Source: UBA4874 sp002399435 (lineage in GTDB: Bacteria; Bacillota; Clostridia; Caldicoprobacterales; DTU083). From it: DNA of 17,564 bases. The position numbers and the translations under genes were made by a program. The notes beneath the pieces are model-generated. The model was not told where the DNA came from, did not search any database, and saw only the letters and a list, made by a program, of their open reading frames with translations. The stretch spans positions 1 to 17,564 of the forward strand of contig DAISGI010000047.1 of the NCBI GenBank assembly GCA_036823195.1. The letters are read 5' to 3'. Each line of letters opens with the position of its first letter. The first letter of the stretch is position 1. This document shows positions 6,673 to 13,996 of this stretch, in pieces.

Positions 6673-8342
6673 AAAGAGTATTGTCCTGTCTTCTGATATT
6701 GCTTTTTCTTTTTCTTACGCCAGGCTGTGACGCGGGGGATGGGACCCCCTCTGCTTCTCCGGATGCAAGCACAAAGCCGGAGGAAACAGCGACTCCCACC
6801 CCGTCTCCGCAAATGGGCGGGGAACTGAAGGTTCCACTGATGGCACCGGACTCCTTTAACCCGTTGCTGACACAATCCAGGGATATTCTGAACTTTCTGA
6901 ACCTTATTTTTGAACACCCCCTTGTGCTGGACGAAAACTCCAGGCCGACCCCTTCCCTGGTGGAAAAATGGGAAGTTTCTGAGGATGGAAGGACCTGGAC
7001 TTTTCATGTCAGGAAGGATGTAAAATGGCAGAATGGCCAGGCAATGACCGGGGAAGACATTCTTTTCACCTTTCAGGCGCTTCAAAGCGGGAAGCTTGGA
7101 TCGTTTTACGAAAAGAACCTGGCCGGAAATGGCAATATTGTGCAAGCCGGTCTGGGTAACAATGATCCCTACACCTTCTTTGTCCGTTTGGCTGAACCAT
7201 CCAGTGAGATTCTGGACATTATGACTTTTCCGGTCCTTTCGAAAAATGTGTATCAGTCTCCGGAATTCATGCAGAATGAAAAGGGAAATCTCTCCATGAT
7301 TCCTATTGGGACAGGCCCTTATCAGGTGGATCCCAGCCAGCCGTACAACGGTACGTCCATAAAGCTGGTTCGCAATGAGGCCTGGTGGAATGGGAAGCCT
7401 TATATTGATTCGATTCTGGCAAAGGTTTATCAGACGAACGAAGAAGCAAGAGTTGCCCTCGGAAAAGGGGAGACGGATCTGGTGGACACTATGGCCGTTT
7501 ATGCCAATAACTATTCGGATCTCGATAAAATCACCGGATATAAGTATCTGACCGAAAACTTTGAATTCTTGGCGCTGAATTTCGACAATCCGTTGTTTGC
7601 GGACAAGAATGTCCGAAAAGCAGTTGCCTATGCCATTGATCGGAAGGATATCATATCCAGGGTGTACCTCAACAATGCAGAAACGGTTGATGTACCCATA
7701 CCATCCAATTCCTGGCTCTATGACAGTGCATACCGGATTTATGATTATGATGAGAAACGGGCATCCAAATTGCTGAAGGAAGCCGGATGGGTGGATTCCG
7801 ACGGAGACGGTGTACTGGATAAGACAGTGGGGGGAAAGAAACGGGACCTGTCGTTTACGATTCTTACCAACAGTGAAAACGACTTCCGAAGGGATGTGGC
7901 GGAGCTGATCAGCAAGCATTTGGCCCTGGTCGGATTCCGGGTACAGACGGAAGCGGTGGACTGGGAGCAGCTTCAAAGCGAGAATATGCAAAAGCATAAA
8001 TTCGATGCCATATTGACCGGTTATTATCTGGATTATGTTCCGGACCTGCGTTTTGCTTTTCACTCCTCGCAGATTGGAAAGGGACGGATGAACTTTTACC
8101 GGTATCAGAATCCGGAGCTCGACAGTCTGCTGGATACGGCAGCAACAGCATATAAGGAAAAGGATAAGAAGAAAGCCTATCAAAAGATACAGGAACATCT
8201 GGCAGAGGAGCTTCCGGTGATCAGTTTGTATTTTCGTACCGGGTCTCTGCTGGTCAATAACCGGGTTCATGGTGTGGCCAAAGTCCGGGAACTGAATCTG
8301 TACAATAATATAAAAGACTGGTATCTTGTGGACGAAAAGTAG
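6669..8342 (+). CDS. ABC transporter family-5 solute-binding lipoprotein
   Basis: This 557-residue extracytoplasmic binding protein is of the SBP_bac_5 (peptide/nickel/oligopeptide) type. It begins with a lipoprotein signal peptide ending LTPGC, so Cys20 would be lipidated. A Ser/Thr/Pro-rich linker runs to about residue 50. The binding domain follows, with family patterns FNPLLTQSRDILNFLN, PSLVEKWEVSEDGRTWTFHV, DVKWQNGQAMTGEDILFTF and, later, VRKAVAYAIDRKDI. No permease or ATPase gene accompanies it, so the permease is elsewhere or the protein acts in another way. The start codon overlaps the preceding stop as ATGA, making it the last gene of the polA cluster. A peptide ligand is likely but not proven. 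Confidence 0.93.
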   Translation: MKRVLSCLLILLFLFLTPGCDAGDGTPSASPDASTKPEETATPTPSPQMGGELKVPLMAPDSFNPLLTQSRDILNFLNLIFEHPLVLDENSRPTPSLVEKWEVSEDGRTWTFHVRKDVKWQNGQAMTGEDILFTFQALQSGKLGSFYEKNLAGNGNIVQAGLGNNDPYTFFVRLAEPSSEILDIMTFPVLSKNVYQSPEFMQNEKGNLSMIPIGTGPYQVDPSQPYNGTSIKLVRNEAWWNGKPYIDSILAKVYQTNEEARVALGKGETDLVDTMAVYANNYSDLDKITGYKYLTENFEFLALNFDNPLFADKNVRKAVAYAIDRKDIISRVYLNNAETVDVPIPSNSWLYDSAYRIYDYDEKRASKLLKEAGWVDSDGDGVLDKTVGGKKRDLSFTILTNSENDFRRDVAELISKHLALVGFRVQTEAVDWEQLQSENMQKHKFDAILTGYYLDYVPDLRFAFHSSQIGKGRMNFYRYQNPELDSLLDTAATAYKEKDKKKAYQKIQEHLAEELPVISLYFRTGSLLVNNRVHGVAKVRELNLYNNIKDWYLVDEK

Positions 8343-8405
8343 ATATGAATCTACACAGGACGGAGGACGCAGGATGCCGGGCAGGGGAAAGGCTGGATTT
8401 TTTTA

Positions 8406-8433
8406 TTGACAATCTGTCAGGCTATGCTATAAT
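8406..8433 (+). promoter_or_regulatory. Consensus promoter of tRNA-Leu(GAG)
   Basis: Perfect TTGACA, 16 nt, and a perfect TATAAT. Transcription would start near 8440, about 40 nt before the mature tRNA. Confidence 0.85.
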
Positions 8434-8481
8434 AATGATTGCAGCTTTTCAGGTGGAGGAAGGTCCATATTTTTATCATTT

Positions 8482-8565
8482 GCGAGAGTGCTGGAATAGG
8501 CAGACAGGCACGTTTGAGGGGCGTGTGTCCATGACGTACGGGTTCAAGTCCCGTCTCTCGCACCA
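8482..8565 (+). tRNA. tRNA-Leu (anticodon GAG)
   Basis: This 84-nt class II tRNA has a 7-bp acceptor stem (GCGAGAG with CTCTCGC) and encoded CCA. The T-arm is ACGGG, TTCAAGT, CCCGT, and the variable arm contains GTC-CAT-GAC. The anticodon stem is CACGT with GCGTG, closed by a U-G pair around TTGAGGG, so the anticodon is GAG and reads CUC/CUU. Its 3' end abuts a terminator and then a recombinase remnant, so it may mark an old integration site. Confidence 0.93.
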
Positions 8566-8569
8566 TGCG

Positions 8570-8617
8570 GAGTGTCCTTATAGGATCTGAGTATCCTTTA
8601 AGGACACTCAGTTTTTA
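8570..8617 (+). terminator. Strong terminator after tRNA-Leu(GAG)
   Basis: A 17-position stem with a single mismatch (8570-8586 with 8593-8609) encloses a 6-nt loop and is followed by AGTTTTT. It starts 5 nt after the tRNA CCA. Confidence 0.9.
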
Positions 8618-9253
8618 TAGAGGATAAAATCCTCGGCAAGCTGCCGGAAGCGCGCTTCACTACGCTTGACGCGCGGTACGCCGACGAGCAGGACGAACTT
8701 TCCGGCAAAATTGAAGAACTGGAACATGCCGTTTCCGGTTACGAGCACAAACAGCAATCCGTAGAAAAATTCATTGCCCCTGATCGACAAATACGAAAAC
8801 TTCGATACTCTGACTTACCACCATGCTCAATGAATTGGTGGAGAAAATTGTTGTCCATGATCGGGATCGCAAAGGCTGTCAGGACACCACGCAGGAGGTA
8901 GAAATCTACTTTAATTTTGTCGGTAAATACGTGCGCCCCACTTCGGGGAAGTCAATTTGATCCCGGAAGAACAGGAGGCTCTGCGTAAAAAAGAAGAACG
9001 CCGAGACAGACTTCATAAAAATTATCTGCGTCGCAAGGCTAATGGTAAGCAAAAGCAATATGATGATAAAATCAAAGTGGCGAAAAAAGCCGAAATTGAG
9101 GCGAGAAAAGCCGCTCTGCGCGTCGAGGACATGGCAAAGGGCGTATTTGTTTCTGCCAGTGTTTTGCCGAAAACGGAGCCGCAAAAACTTGTTCCTGCAA
9201 CAATGGCATCGGCTACTGTGAATCATAAAAGCATACGCCATGCTTGTTCGTGA
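8617..9253 (+). pseudogene. C-terminal remnant of a large serine recombinase (Tn4451/TndX-like, DUF4368)
   Basis: The stretch starts in mid-gene right at the tRNA terminator and changes frame at least three times. Its first frame reads EDKILGKLPEARFTTLDARY and KIEELEHAVSGYEHKQQSVE. A second gives LIDKYENFDTLT, and the next gives TTMLNELVEKIVVHDRD and QEVEIYFNFVGKYVRPTS. The last frame, from about 8945, reads EVNLIPEEQEALRKKEERRD and a basic tail to VNHKSIRHACS. The patterns 'LGKLPE.RF', 'LNE.VEKIVVH' and 'V.IYFNF.GK' are the C-terminal DUF4368-type end of large serine recombinases that move conjugative transposons in Firmicutes. The catalytic N-terminal domain is absent, so it is dead. The open part from 8957 should not be called a separate gene. 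Confidence 0.85.
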
Positions 9254-9311
9254 AGAGTTCGAGTAATCACGAGGCAACCCTGAAAACATTTTTGTATCAT
9301 TTCCACCCCCC

Positions 9312-9356
9312 ATTTATGACAATTGCCCATTTTCTGGCTTCCGTTTACTCTATACT
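9312..9356 (+). promoter_or_regulatory. Promoter region of the ABC transporter genes, probably activator-dependent
   Basis: A -10 box TATACT at 9351-9356, inside TTTACTCTATACTGTT, has no fair -35 at the right distance. ATTTATGACA starts 39 nt upstream of the -10. The same two pieces, ATTTATGACA and TATACTGTT, recur before the SHOCT gene at 13275-13343. A shared regulator, most simply the LytTR protein encoded between them, could bind both. This is an inference from pattern only. Confidence 0.45.
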
Positions 9357-9389
9357 GTTCATTTGAAAACTTAATTCAGGAGGACAGAT

Positions 9390-10274
9390 ATGGAATTACT
9401 AAAAGTGGAAAACCTGCAAAAATACTATCCGAAGAAAAAGGCTCTGGACAATGTTTCTTTCACAGTAAACCAAGGTGAGATCGTAGCACTGATTGGGCGC
9501 AACGGAGCCGGGAAAACCACGTTAATGAATTCAATTGTCAGCATCAGCTACCCCACCGGCGGAGCGGTTTATTACAAAGGTGAAAATCTGCTCAATGACA
9601 GACGCGGACTTCATGAATTCGGCATTCTCATCAACGCTACATTTTTTGATTATCTATCCGTCTACGATAATCTATGGCTGCTGATGGAAGCGTCCGGTGC
9701 CACCGATAAACGGAGTATGCGTAATACCATCATGGAAACACTGCGTCTGGTCGGATTGGAAGGTCAGGCACGGCAGAAAGTTAAAAGCTTTTCGTTCGGC
9801 ATGAAACAGAGGCTCGGACTGGCTCAAACTTTGCTCGTTCCCATTGGCTTTTTAATCTTGGACGAACCGTTTGTTGGCCTTGATCCTGCCGGAAAAGAAC
9901 TGCTAAAAAGCGTAATTGTTCAAAAGGCACAGCGGGATAAATGCGGAATTCTTTTTTCCAGCCATGAGTTGGACGATGTGTCCGAAATTTGTGATCGAAT
10001 CGTCATGCTTGCAAACGGACACAAGGTCTACGACGGTGCTTTCCACGAAGAAAAGCAGTACATGGTGGAGTTGGATTGCAGCAGCACGATAATCTGCGAG
10101 AAGCTATTGACGGATTTTAAGGATCAGATCACTATCTCAGAAAATAAGGTTACATTCAATAACAGAAATTTGATACAACCGGTTCTTCAGCAGCTGATAC
10201 AGGGCAGTGCAACCATCAGCGATCTGCAAGTTCATGAAAATTCACTTTACGATCTTTTTAAGCAGGAGGCATAA
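9390..10274 (+). CDS. ABC transporter ATP-binding protein (BcrA/NatA-like)
   Basis: This 294-residue cytoplasmic ATPase drives the permease encoded next. Walker A is GRNGAGKTT (36-44), the signature is SFGMKQRLG (134-142), and Walker B is FLILDEP (154-160). GLDP forms the D-loop region and SSHELDDV holds His192. The 'FGMKQR' signature and the approximately 80-residue C-terminal extension are typical of ATPases in antibiotic/lantibiotic self-protection and Na+ export systems. At the Q-loop position the sequence is GILINATFFDYL, with Asn82 where Gln or Glu is usual. AGGAGG precedes the ATG. The permease begins 5 nt after the stop. Substrate is unknown; export of a peptide or toxic compound is likely. 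Confidence 0.92.
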   Translation: MELLKVENLQKYYPKKKALDNVSFTVNQGEIVALIGRNGAGKTTLMNSIVSISYPTGGAVYYKGENLLNDRRGLHEFGILINATFFDYLSVYDNLWLLMEASGATDKRSMRNTIMETLRLVGLEGQARQKVKSFSFGMKQRLGLAQTLLVPIGFLILDEPFVGLDPAGKELLKSVIVQKAQRDKCGILFSSHELDDVSEICDRIVMLANGHKVYDGAFHEEKQYMVELDCSSTIICEKLLTDFKDQITISENKVTFNNRNLIQPVLQQLIQGSATISDLQVHENSLYDLFKQEA

Positions 10275-10279
10275 GAGAA

Positions 10280-11149
10280 ATGAAAAATAATGTAACAAGT
10301 GATCGTTCATCATCAATGGGAAACGGCTTTCTTCGTTTACAGACTAAGGGCCTATTTCGCCGCGATTATCGTATTGAAATGCAAAAACTACTGAAACGAT
10401 GGGATGTCCTTCTTTTGTTACTCGGACTTGTTATTCCGCTTGCCCTTTCAATCAGTTTAGCCGCACATGCAAGCTTCTGGCAGATATCAGCGGCGCAGAA
10501 AATTGACGCTGTTCATTTTTTAGTTATGGTGACGCGGATTACCGCTTCGGTCTGCATCTTCCATTTGATTACCGCGCTTTATGCGGCACGCTTTTATTGT
10601 TCCGAAATCGAAAACAACTCTGTTCTTCTATATGTTCCGCGTATCCGCAGCAGAAGCGTACAATACAGTGCGAAATTTTCAGCTTTGTTGACCGTGGTTA
10701 CGGCGGCGCAAATTTTTATTGATCTTGTGTCGCTGTTGTGCTTTTACGGTATTCTCGTACAGGATCGCCCGGATATTGCAACAGGGCGAGGCTGTAGCGG
10801 TGCACAATGGGGAACAGCAGCGGCCACGCTCTTAGCTTACCTGTTTTCGTATTTGGTAGTAGTCAGCGTAATCATGGGATTTGGGTCTTATCTGAAAATG
10901 GTTCCCAGCTTTGCCGTTTGTGCCGGTTTCGTTTTCGCGTGTCAATTATTGCCGAATGCTCCGGCTGAATCCATCCAGATGCTTTCGCCATGGCGTTATA
11001 TCAACGGTCTGGGTAACTATGTATACGGTCAGACAGATAAACTTACTCAACCGGAACTCTTGACCGGAAGCATAATCTGCTTTGTCGCCTATCTACTGAT
11101 ACTTTCGGCGGTTGGTCTGTTCAAATTCAAGAAGCGGGATTTAGGCTGA
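10280..11149 (+). CDS. ABC-2-type permease subunit
   Basis: This 289-residue integral membrane protein has about six hydrophobic segments, near residues 43-62, 81-103, 133-158, 180-201, 209-225 and 262-282. A basic cytoplasmic N-terminus contains RRDYRIEMQKLLKRWD. The end FKFKKRDLG resembles the 'F.RRDL' tail common in ABC-2 permeases. YCSEIENNSVLLYVPRIRSR between the second and third segments matches the loop where such permeases meet the ATPase. It lies 5 nt after the ATPase gene and shares its transcript, with GGAGG inside the ATPase 3' end. The pair would form a two-gene exporter. Substrate is not predictable. Confidence 0.85.
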   Translation: MKNNVTSDRSSSMGNGFLRLQTKGLFRRDYRIEMQKLLKRWDVLLLLLGLVIPLALSISLAAHASFWQISAAQKIDAVHFLVMVTRITASVCIFHLITALYAARFYCSEIENNSVLLYVPRIRSRSVQYSAKFSALLTVVTAAQIFIDLVSLLCFYGILVQDRPDIATGRGCSGAQWGTAAATLLAYLFSYLVVVSVIMGFGSYLKMVPSFAVCAGFVFACQLLPNAPAESIQMLSPWRYINGLGNYVYGQTDKLTQPELLTGSIICFVAYLLILSAVGLFKFKKRDLG

Positions 11150-11186
11150 ATTTTTGCTCCCCGCCGAGCTTCATGAACTAACAGAC

Positions 11187-11215
11187 TTGCAATCGGTGCG
11201 TGATCAAAATATAAT
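11187..11215 (+). promoter_or_regulatory. Promoter of the two-component genes
   Basis: TTGCAA, 17 nt, and a perfect TATAAT lie just before the regulator gene. Transcription would start near 11222, right at the ribosome site (CAGGGG). Unlike the module's other two promoters it has a -35, so regulator and kinase probably have basal constitutive expression. Confidence 0.65.
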
Positions 11216-11236
11216 TGAGTTCAGGGGATGATCTCT

Positions 11237-11947
11237 ATGAATATAGCCATTTGCGACGACGATATGCAGGATGCAGTGAATCTTGAAAATTTGATATTGA
11301 AAGAATCACTGCAAAACATCCCCTGTGATGTTTTTACATCTGGGAACGATCTGATCAATCATTTGATAAATAACCAAGACTATTACGACGTTTTCTTTTT
11401 AGACATAGAAATGCAAGGAATAAACGGAATTGAGACCGCGCAGAGCATACGCAAAACCAATCAGACGGCCTTGATCGTTTATGTAACCAATCATCAGGAC
11501 TATGTATACGACGTTTTTGAAACGCTGCCGTTTCGATTTCTGAGAAAACCTGTCACGGATGAATGCCTGAAAACAGTATGGTTTGATATCCTTGATTATT
11601 TTCATACTGTCAAACAAATTTTCGTCTTTATAGAGAACCGCGTCCAATGTCAGATATTCACCAATGAGATACGGTATTTTGAAAGCCATGGGCGAGAAAT
11701 CATTTTACATACTAAAGAGAAATCCCACCGGTTCTATGGACGAATTTATAAGTTGGCCGGAACCTTAAATCGGGACTTATTCGCACAGCCGAGCGCCTCC
11801 TGTTTAGTCAATATGGATGCAATATTTTCAATTGTTAAAGATGAAATTATCCTGAAGGATAAAGCTGCTATTCCTATCACAGACAAATACAGGCAGTCGC
11901 TGAAAGAGAGTTATGCAAATTACGTGAAATGGAGAAGAATACGATGA
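11237..11947 (+). CDS. LytTR-family response regulator
   Basis: This protein of about 236 residues has a CheY-like receiver and a LytTR DNA-binding domain, the architecture of AgrA, VirR and NatR. Receiver features from this start are the acidic pocket ICDDD, the phospho-acceptor Asp56 in FFLDIEM, a threonine/serine-loop region VYVTNHQDYVYDVF, and Lys104 in FLRKP. LytTR runs from about residue 125, including EIRYFESHGREIILHT and PSASCLVNMDAI. LytTR proteins bind pairs of short direct repeats two helical turns apart. I choose ATG 11237 over 11228 because CAGGGG directly abuts the earlier codon. The kinase start overlaps its stop as ATGA. Likely targets are the promoters at 9312-9356 and 13275-13340. 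Confidence 0.9.
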   Translation: MNIAICDDDMQDAVNLENLILKESLQNIPCDVFTSGNDLINHLINNQDYYDVFFLDIEMQGINGIETAQSIRKTNQTALIVYVTNHQDYVYDVFETLPFRFLRKPVTDECLKTVWFDILDYFHTVKQIFVFIENRVQCQIFTNEIRYFESHGREIILHTKEKSHRFYGRIYKLAGTLNRDLFAQPSASCLVNMDAIFSIVKDEIILKDKAAIPITDKYRQSLKESYANYVKWRRIR

Positions 11948-13263
11948 CCGTTGTAAATTCGCTGCTATTGACCTCAATAGCTTATATCTTCTCTTTCATA
12001 GTTGTTATCCGCTATTTCAATCATATTTTTTTGGCAATAAGGGTTAAAAAAATCACTTTCTATATGACGGCCCTTGGTTTGCTCTTAATAACGATAGCGG
12101 ATGTGATTACCCGCAGCGTAAAAAGCGGAAATGTATCGATCAATATAATGCAAACTGTAACGTTTGCATGTATTATGTCACTGTTATATCAAGGGAAAAT
12201 CAGGCTCAAATTTTTATACAGTATTCTAGCAATCGTGTTTTCCGCATTTTCCTCTGTAGTTGTTACATATATTGTGATACTTTTATCCGGTGAAAGTATT
12301 TTTGAATTTGCAAGCACGCATAAAGCATGGTCTTTGATTGTTGCTATTTTAAGTGTTCTTATTTTCTTCTTCATACTATCACTGATATCCAAGTTGCTTT
12401 CAGATGTAAAATCTTTAGTCCCCATTAAATTTGTTATTCTCCTGATAACCATTCCGTTAATCAGCATGGTGGGTATATTGCTCATGTTTCAAGAACTGAC
12501 CCAAACGATAAAAGAGGTTAATTACGCAACCATAATGACTCGCTTTACGATTTTACTTTGTATCCTATATGCAAATTGTATTGTTTTCTATCTGTTTGAT
12601 AACGTTGTAAAATACATGCGCAAAACAGCGGATGAACAGCTTCTTAAAAAGCAGATTCAATTACAAGATCGTTTTTACAAACGATTAGAGTCCAGCCAGA
12701 CTGAAATCCGCAAAATCAGGCACAATATGAAACATCGATTGGAAGCCATTCGAATCCAACTCGATGAAGAAGATTACAACAGAGCCAAATCCGACTTATC
12801 GTCCATGCTCACAAACATCGAAATGCAAAGAATTGTTGACAGTGGAAATCCGCAGCTTGATGCAATATTAAATTTGAAACTTTCGGAAGCGCAAGAGGCC
12901 GGAATCAAGGTTGAAACAAAAGTCTTCGTTGCTTCCGGGTTGCATTTGACTTTTTCCGACATGTGTGTCCTGATCGGTAATGCTTTCGATAACGCCATAG
13001 AAGCCTGTCAAAAGATTGGAAATGGAGAAAAGAGCATTACTCTTGAAATGAGCAGCGTCAATCAGGCCTTGTTTCTTAGCATTTCAAATTCATTGGCAGA
13101 TGCAGCCGCTAATGATTTACAATCAAGCAAAGAGGATATTGAGAATCACGGGTTTGGTTTGGCAAGCATTCGCTATATCGCTGAAAAATATAATGGGACC
13201 GTTAATATACAGACTACCGGGCAAATATTTAATCTCGAAGTCGTTTTACAAAACCCAAATTGA
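11944..13263 (+). CDS. GHKL-type sensor histidine kinase (AgrC/NatK-like)
   Basis: This protein of about 439 residues has six or seven N-terminal transmembrane helices (to about residue 222) and almost no extracellular domain, as in AgrC-type kinases that sense peptides or membrane state. A short coiled linker leads to the phosphorylated-histidine motif IRKIRHNMKHRLEAI (His about 260). The ATP-binding part has the N-box LIGNAFDNAIEA and the G-box HGFGLASIRYIAEKY. These belong to the GHKL/HPK10 class that partners LytTR regulators. GGAGAAG lies 6 nt before ATG 11944, which overlaps the regulator stop. An ATG at 11929 has no ribosome site. The stimulus is unknown and no autoinducer precursor gene is evident nearby. 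Confidence 0.9.
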   Translation: MTVVNSLLLTSIAYIFSFIVVIRYFNHIFLAIRVKKITFYMTALGLLLITIADVITRSVKSGNVSINIMQTVTFACIMSLLYQGKIRLKFLYSILAIVFSAFSSVVVTYIVILLSGESIFEFASTHKAWSLIVAILSVLIFFFILSLISKLLSDVKSLVPIKFVILLITIPLISMVGILLMFQELTQTIKEVNYATIMTRFTILLCILYANCIVFYLFDNVVKYMRKTADEQLLKKQIQLQDRFYKRLESSQTEIRKIRHNMKHRLEAIRIQLDEEDYNRAKSDLSSMLTNIEMQRIVDSGNPQLDAILNLKLSEAQEAGIKVETKVFVASGLHLTFSDMCVLIGNAFDNAIEACQKIGNGEKSITLEMSSVNQALFLSISNSLADAAANDLQSSKEDIENHGFGLASIRYIAEKYNGTVNIQTTGQIFNLEVVLQNPN

Positions 13264-13274
13264 CGCTTCTAGTA

Positions 13275-13340
13275 ATTTATGACATGTCATGATGCAACTC
13301 GTGACATATCAATTTTTTTGCGCGTTTTACGATTTATACT
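13275..13340 (+). promoter_or_regulatory. SHOCT-gene promoter with a 22-bp-spaced direct repeat
   Basis: TGACATGTCA at 13280 and TGACATATCA at 13302 form a direct repeat with a 22-bp period, two helical turns, as LytTR dimers prefer. A -10 TATACT follows at 13335-13340, with no -35 at the correct distance. ATTTATGACA and TATACTGTT also occur in the ABC transporter promoter. An activator-dependent promoter controlled by the neighbouring LytTR regulator is the simplest reading. Confidence 0.55.
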
Positions 13341-13400
13341 GTTATAAATATTTGAAAATTGGGACTATGGATAAGATCGAGTTGTAGAGGAGAATTTTCT

Positions 13401-13727
13401 ATGTTTAATAGAAATATAAGGCCAAGTAAAGAATGGTCTGCTGTGCTTATGATTGCTGCAATAATTATGTGTGTTTACGGCGTGGTGTCAGTGATTCCAT
13501 CAAAGGGAGCGTTTGGCGTCATATGGACGTTAGTAGCGGTGATGATTGCCGTGTTTAGCGGCATCAATGCATTTGGAAAGGGGTTCCCCATTTACCGGAT
13601 TGATTCAGGTAGTGATAGCGCAGAGCGTCCTACATCAGAAAAAAGCTTTCAAATTATTCAGCGCCTTTATAATCAGGGAGTGATATCCAAGGAAGAATAC
13701 GATCAGCTCCGAAAAGATATTCGGTGA
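13401..13727 (+). CDS. Small two-TM membrane protein with a SHOCT domain
   Basis: This 108-residue protein has two hydrophobic segments (about 13-32 and 38-55), a polar linker, and a C-terminal SHOCT module (about 84-107) reading IIQRLYNQGVISKEEYDQLR. SHOCT domains are short C-terminal helical pairs of poorly known role, found in many membrane-associated proteins and thought to mediate oligomerisation. AGAGGAGA lies 7 nt before ATG 13401; the longer frame from 13359 lacks a ribosome site. It is separated from the kinase gene by a regulated-looking promoter that resembles the ABC transporter promoter. It is therefore probably a member of the same regulon, perhaps helping sense or resist membrane stress. 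That role is inference. Confidence 0.8.
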   Translation: MFNRNIRPSKEWSAVLMIAAIIMCVYGVVSVIPSKGAFGVIWTLVAVMIAVFSGINAFGKGFPIYRIDSGSDSAERPTSEKSFQIIQRLYNQGVISKEEYDQLRKDIR

Positions 13728-13826
13728 TGATGATGTACTTCAAAATGGAATGCGTTCTTACAATAGCAGCGAAGCAGCGACCGCAGGTTTGGCTGGTACT
13801 GTCGTGCTGATTCTCTGACTGTTGTA
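13728..13826 (+). other. Gene-poor interval with a 22-codon open frame
   Basis: An ATG at 13750 opens a frame of 22 residues (MRSYNSSEAATAGLAGTVVL, then IL and stop). It has no ribosome site and its frame is open upstream into the SHOCT gene, so it may be the tail of a lost gene. There is no cysteine or charged tail to suggest an Agr-type signal peptide. Nothing else is seen here. Confidence 0.2.
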
Positions 13827-13950
13827 CAGCAAATTGAAATCCGGTCAAGCAGCGGAGTATTATCCGGTGAATTAGCAGCATAAAGGCACCTTAAATTCAG
13901 GACTGCATTTTAATTTCTGGGAAAAAGCAATTTGCTGTCAGGAAAGAAGT

Positions 13951-13986
13951 GTAAAGAATAAGCCACAATGAGAAGAGCATTGTGGC
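13951..13986 (-). terminator. Terminator of the transposon operon
   Basis: A 9-bp perfect stem, GCCACAATG with CATTGTGGC, and a 7-nt loop are followed on the minus strand by TTATTCTTT. It lies 10 nt after the ATPase stop. The T-tract is interrupted, so strength is uncertain. Confidence 0.6.
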
Positions 13987-13996
13987 CTGAATGAGA

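Noticed and set aside
6666..8270. 534-codon open frame on the minus strand
   Set aside because: Antisense to the solute-binding lipoprotein gene, which has a clear signal peptide, domain pattern and operon coupling.
8345..8590. 81-codon open frame on the plus strand
   Set aside because: It runs through the tRNA-Leu promoter, the tRNA and the start of its terminator.
8957..9253. Separate 98-residue gene starting at a TTG
   Set aside because: No ribosome site. It continues a serine recombinase C-terminus after a frameshift, so it belongs to the pseudogene.
13750..13818. Candidate 22-residue autoinducing peptide for the GHKL kinase
   Set aside because: No ribosome site, no cysteine or charged tail of Agr-type precursors, and no AgrB-like protease. 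The frame is open upstream.
13827..13837. A target-site duplication next to the 11-bp inverted repeats
   Set aside because: The bases immediately outside the two repeats (TTGTA left, CTGGT right) do not match, so exact transposon ends are left open.
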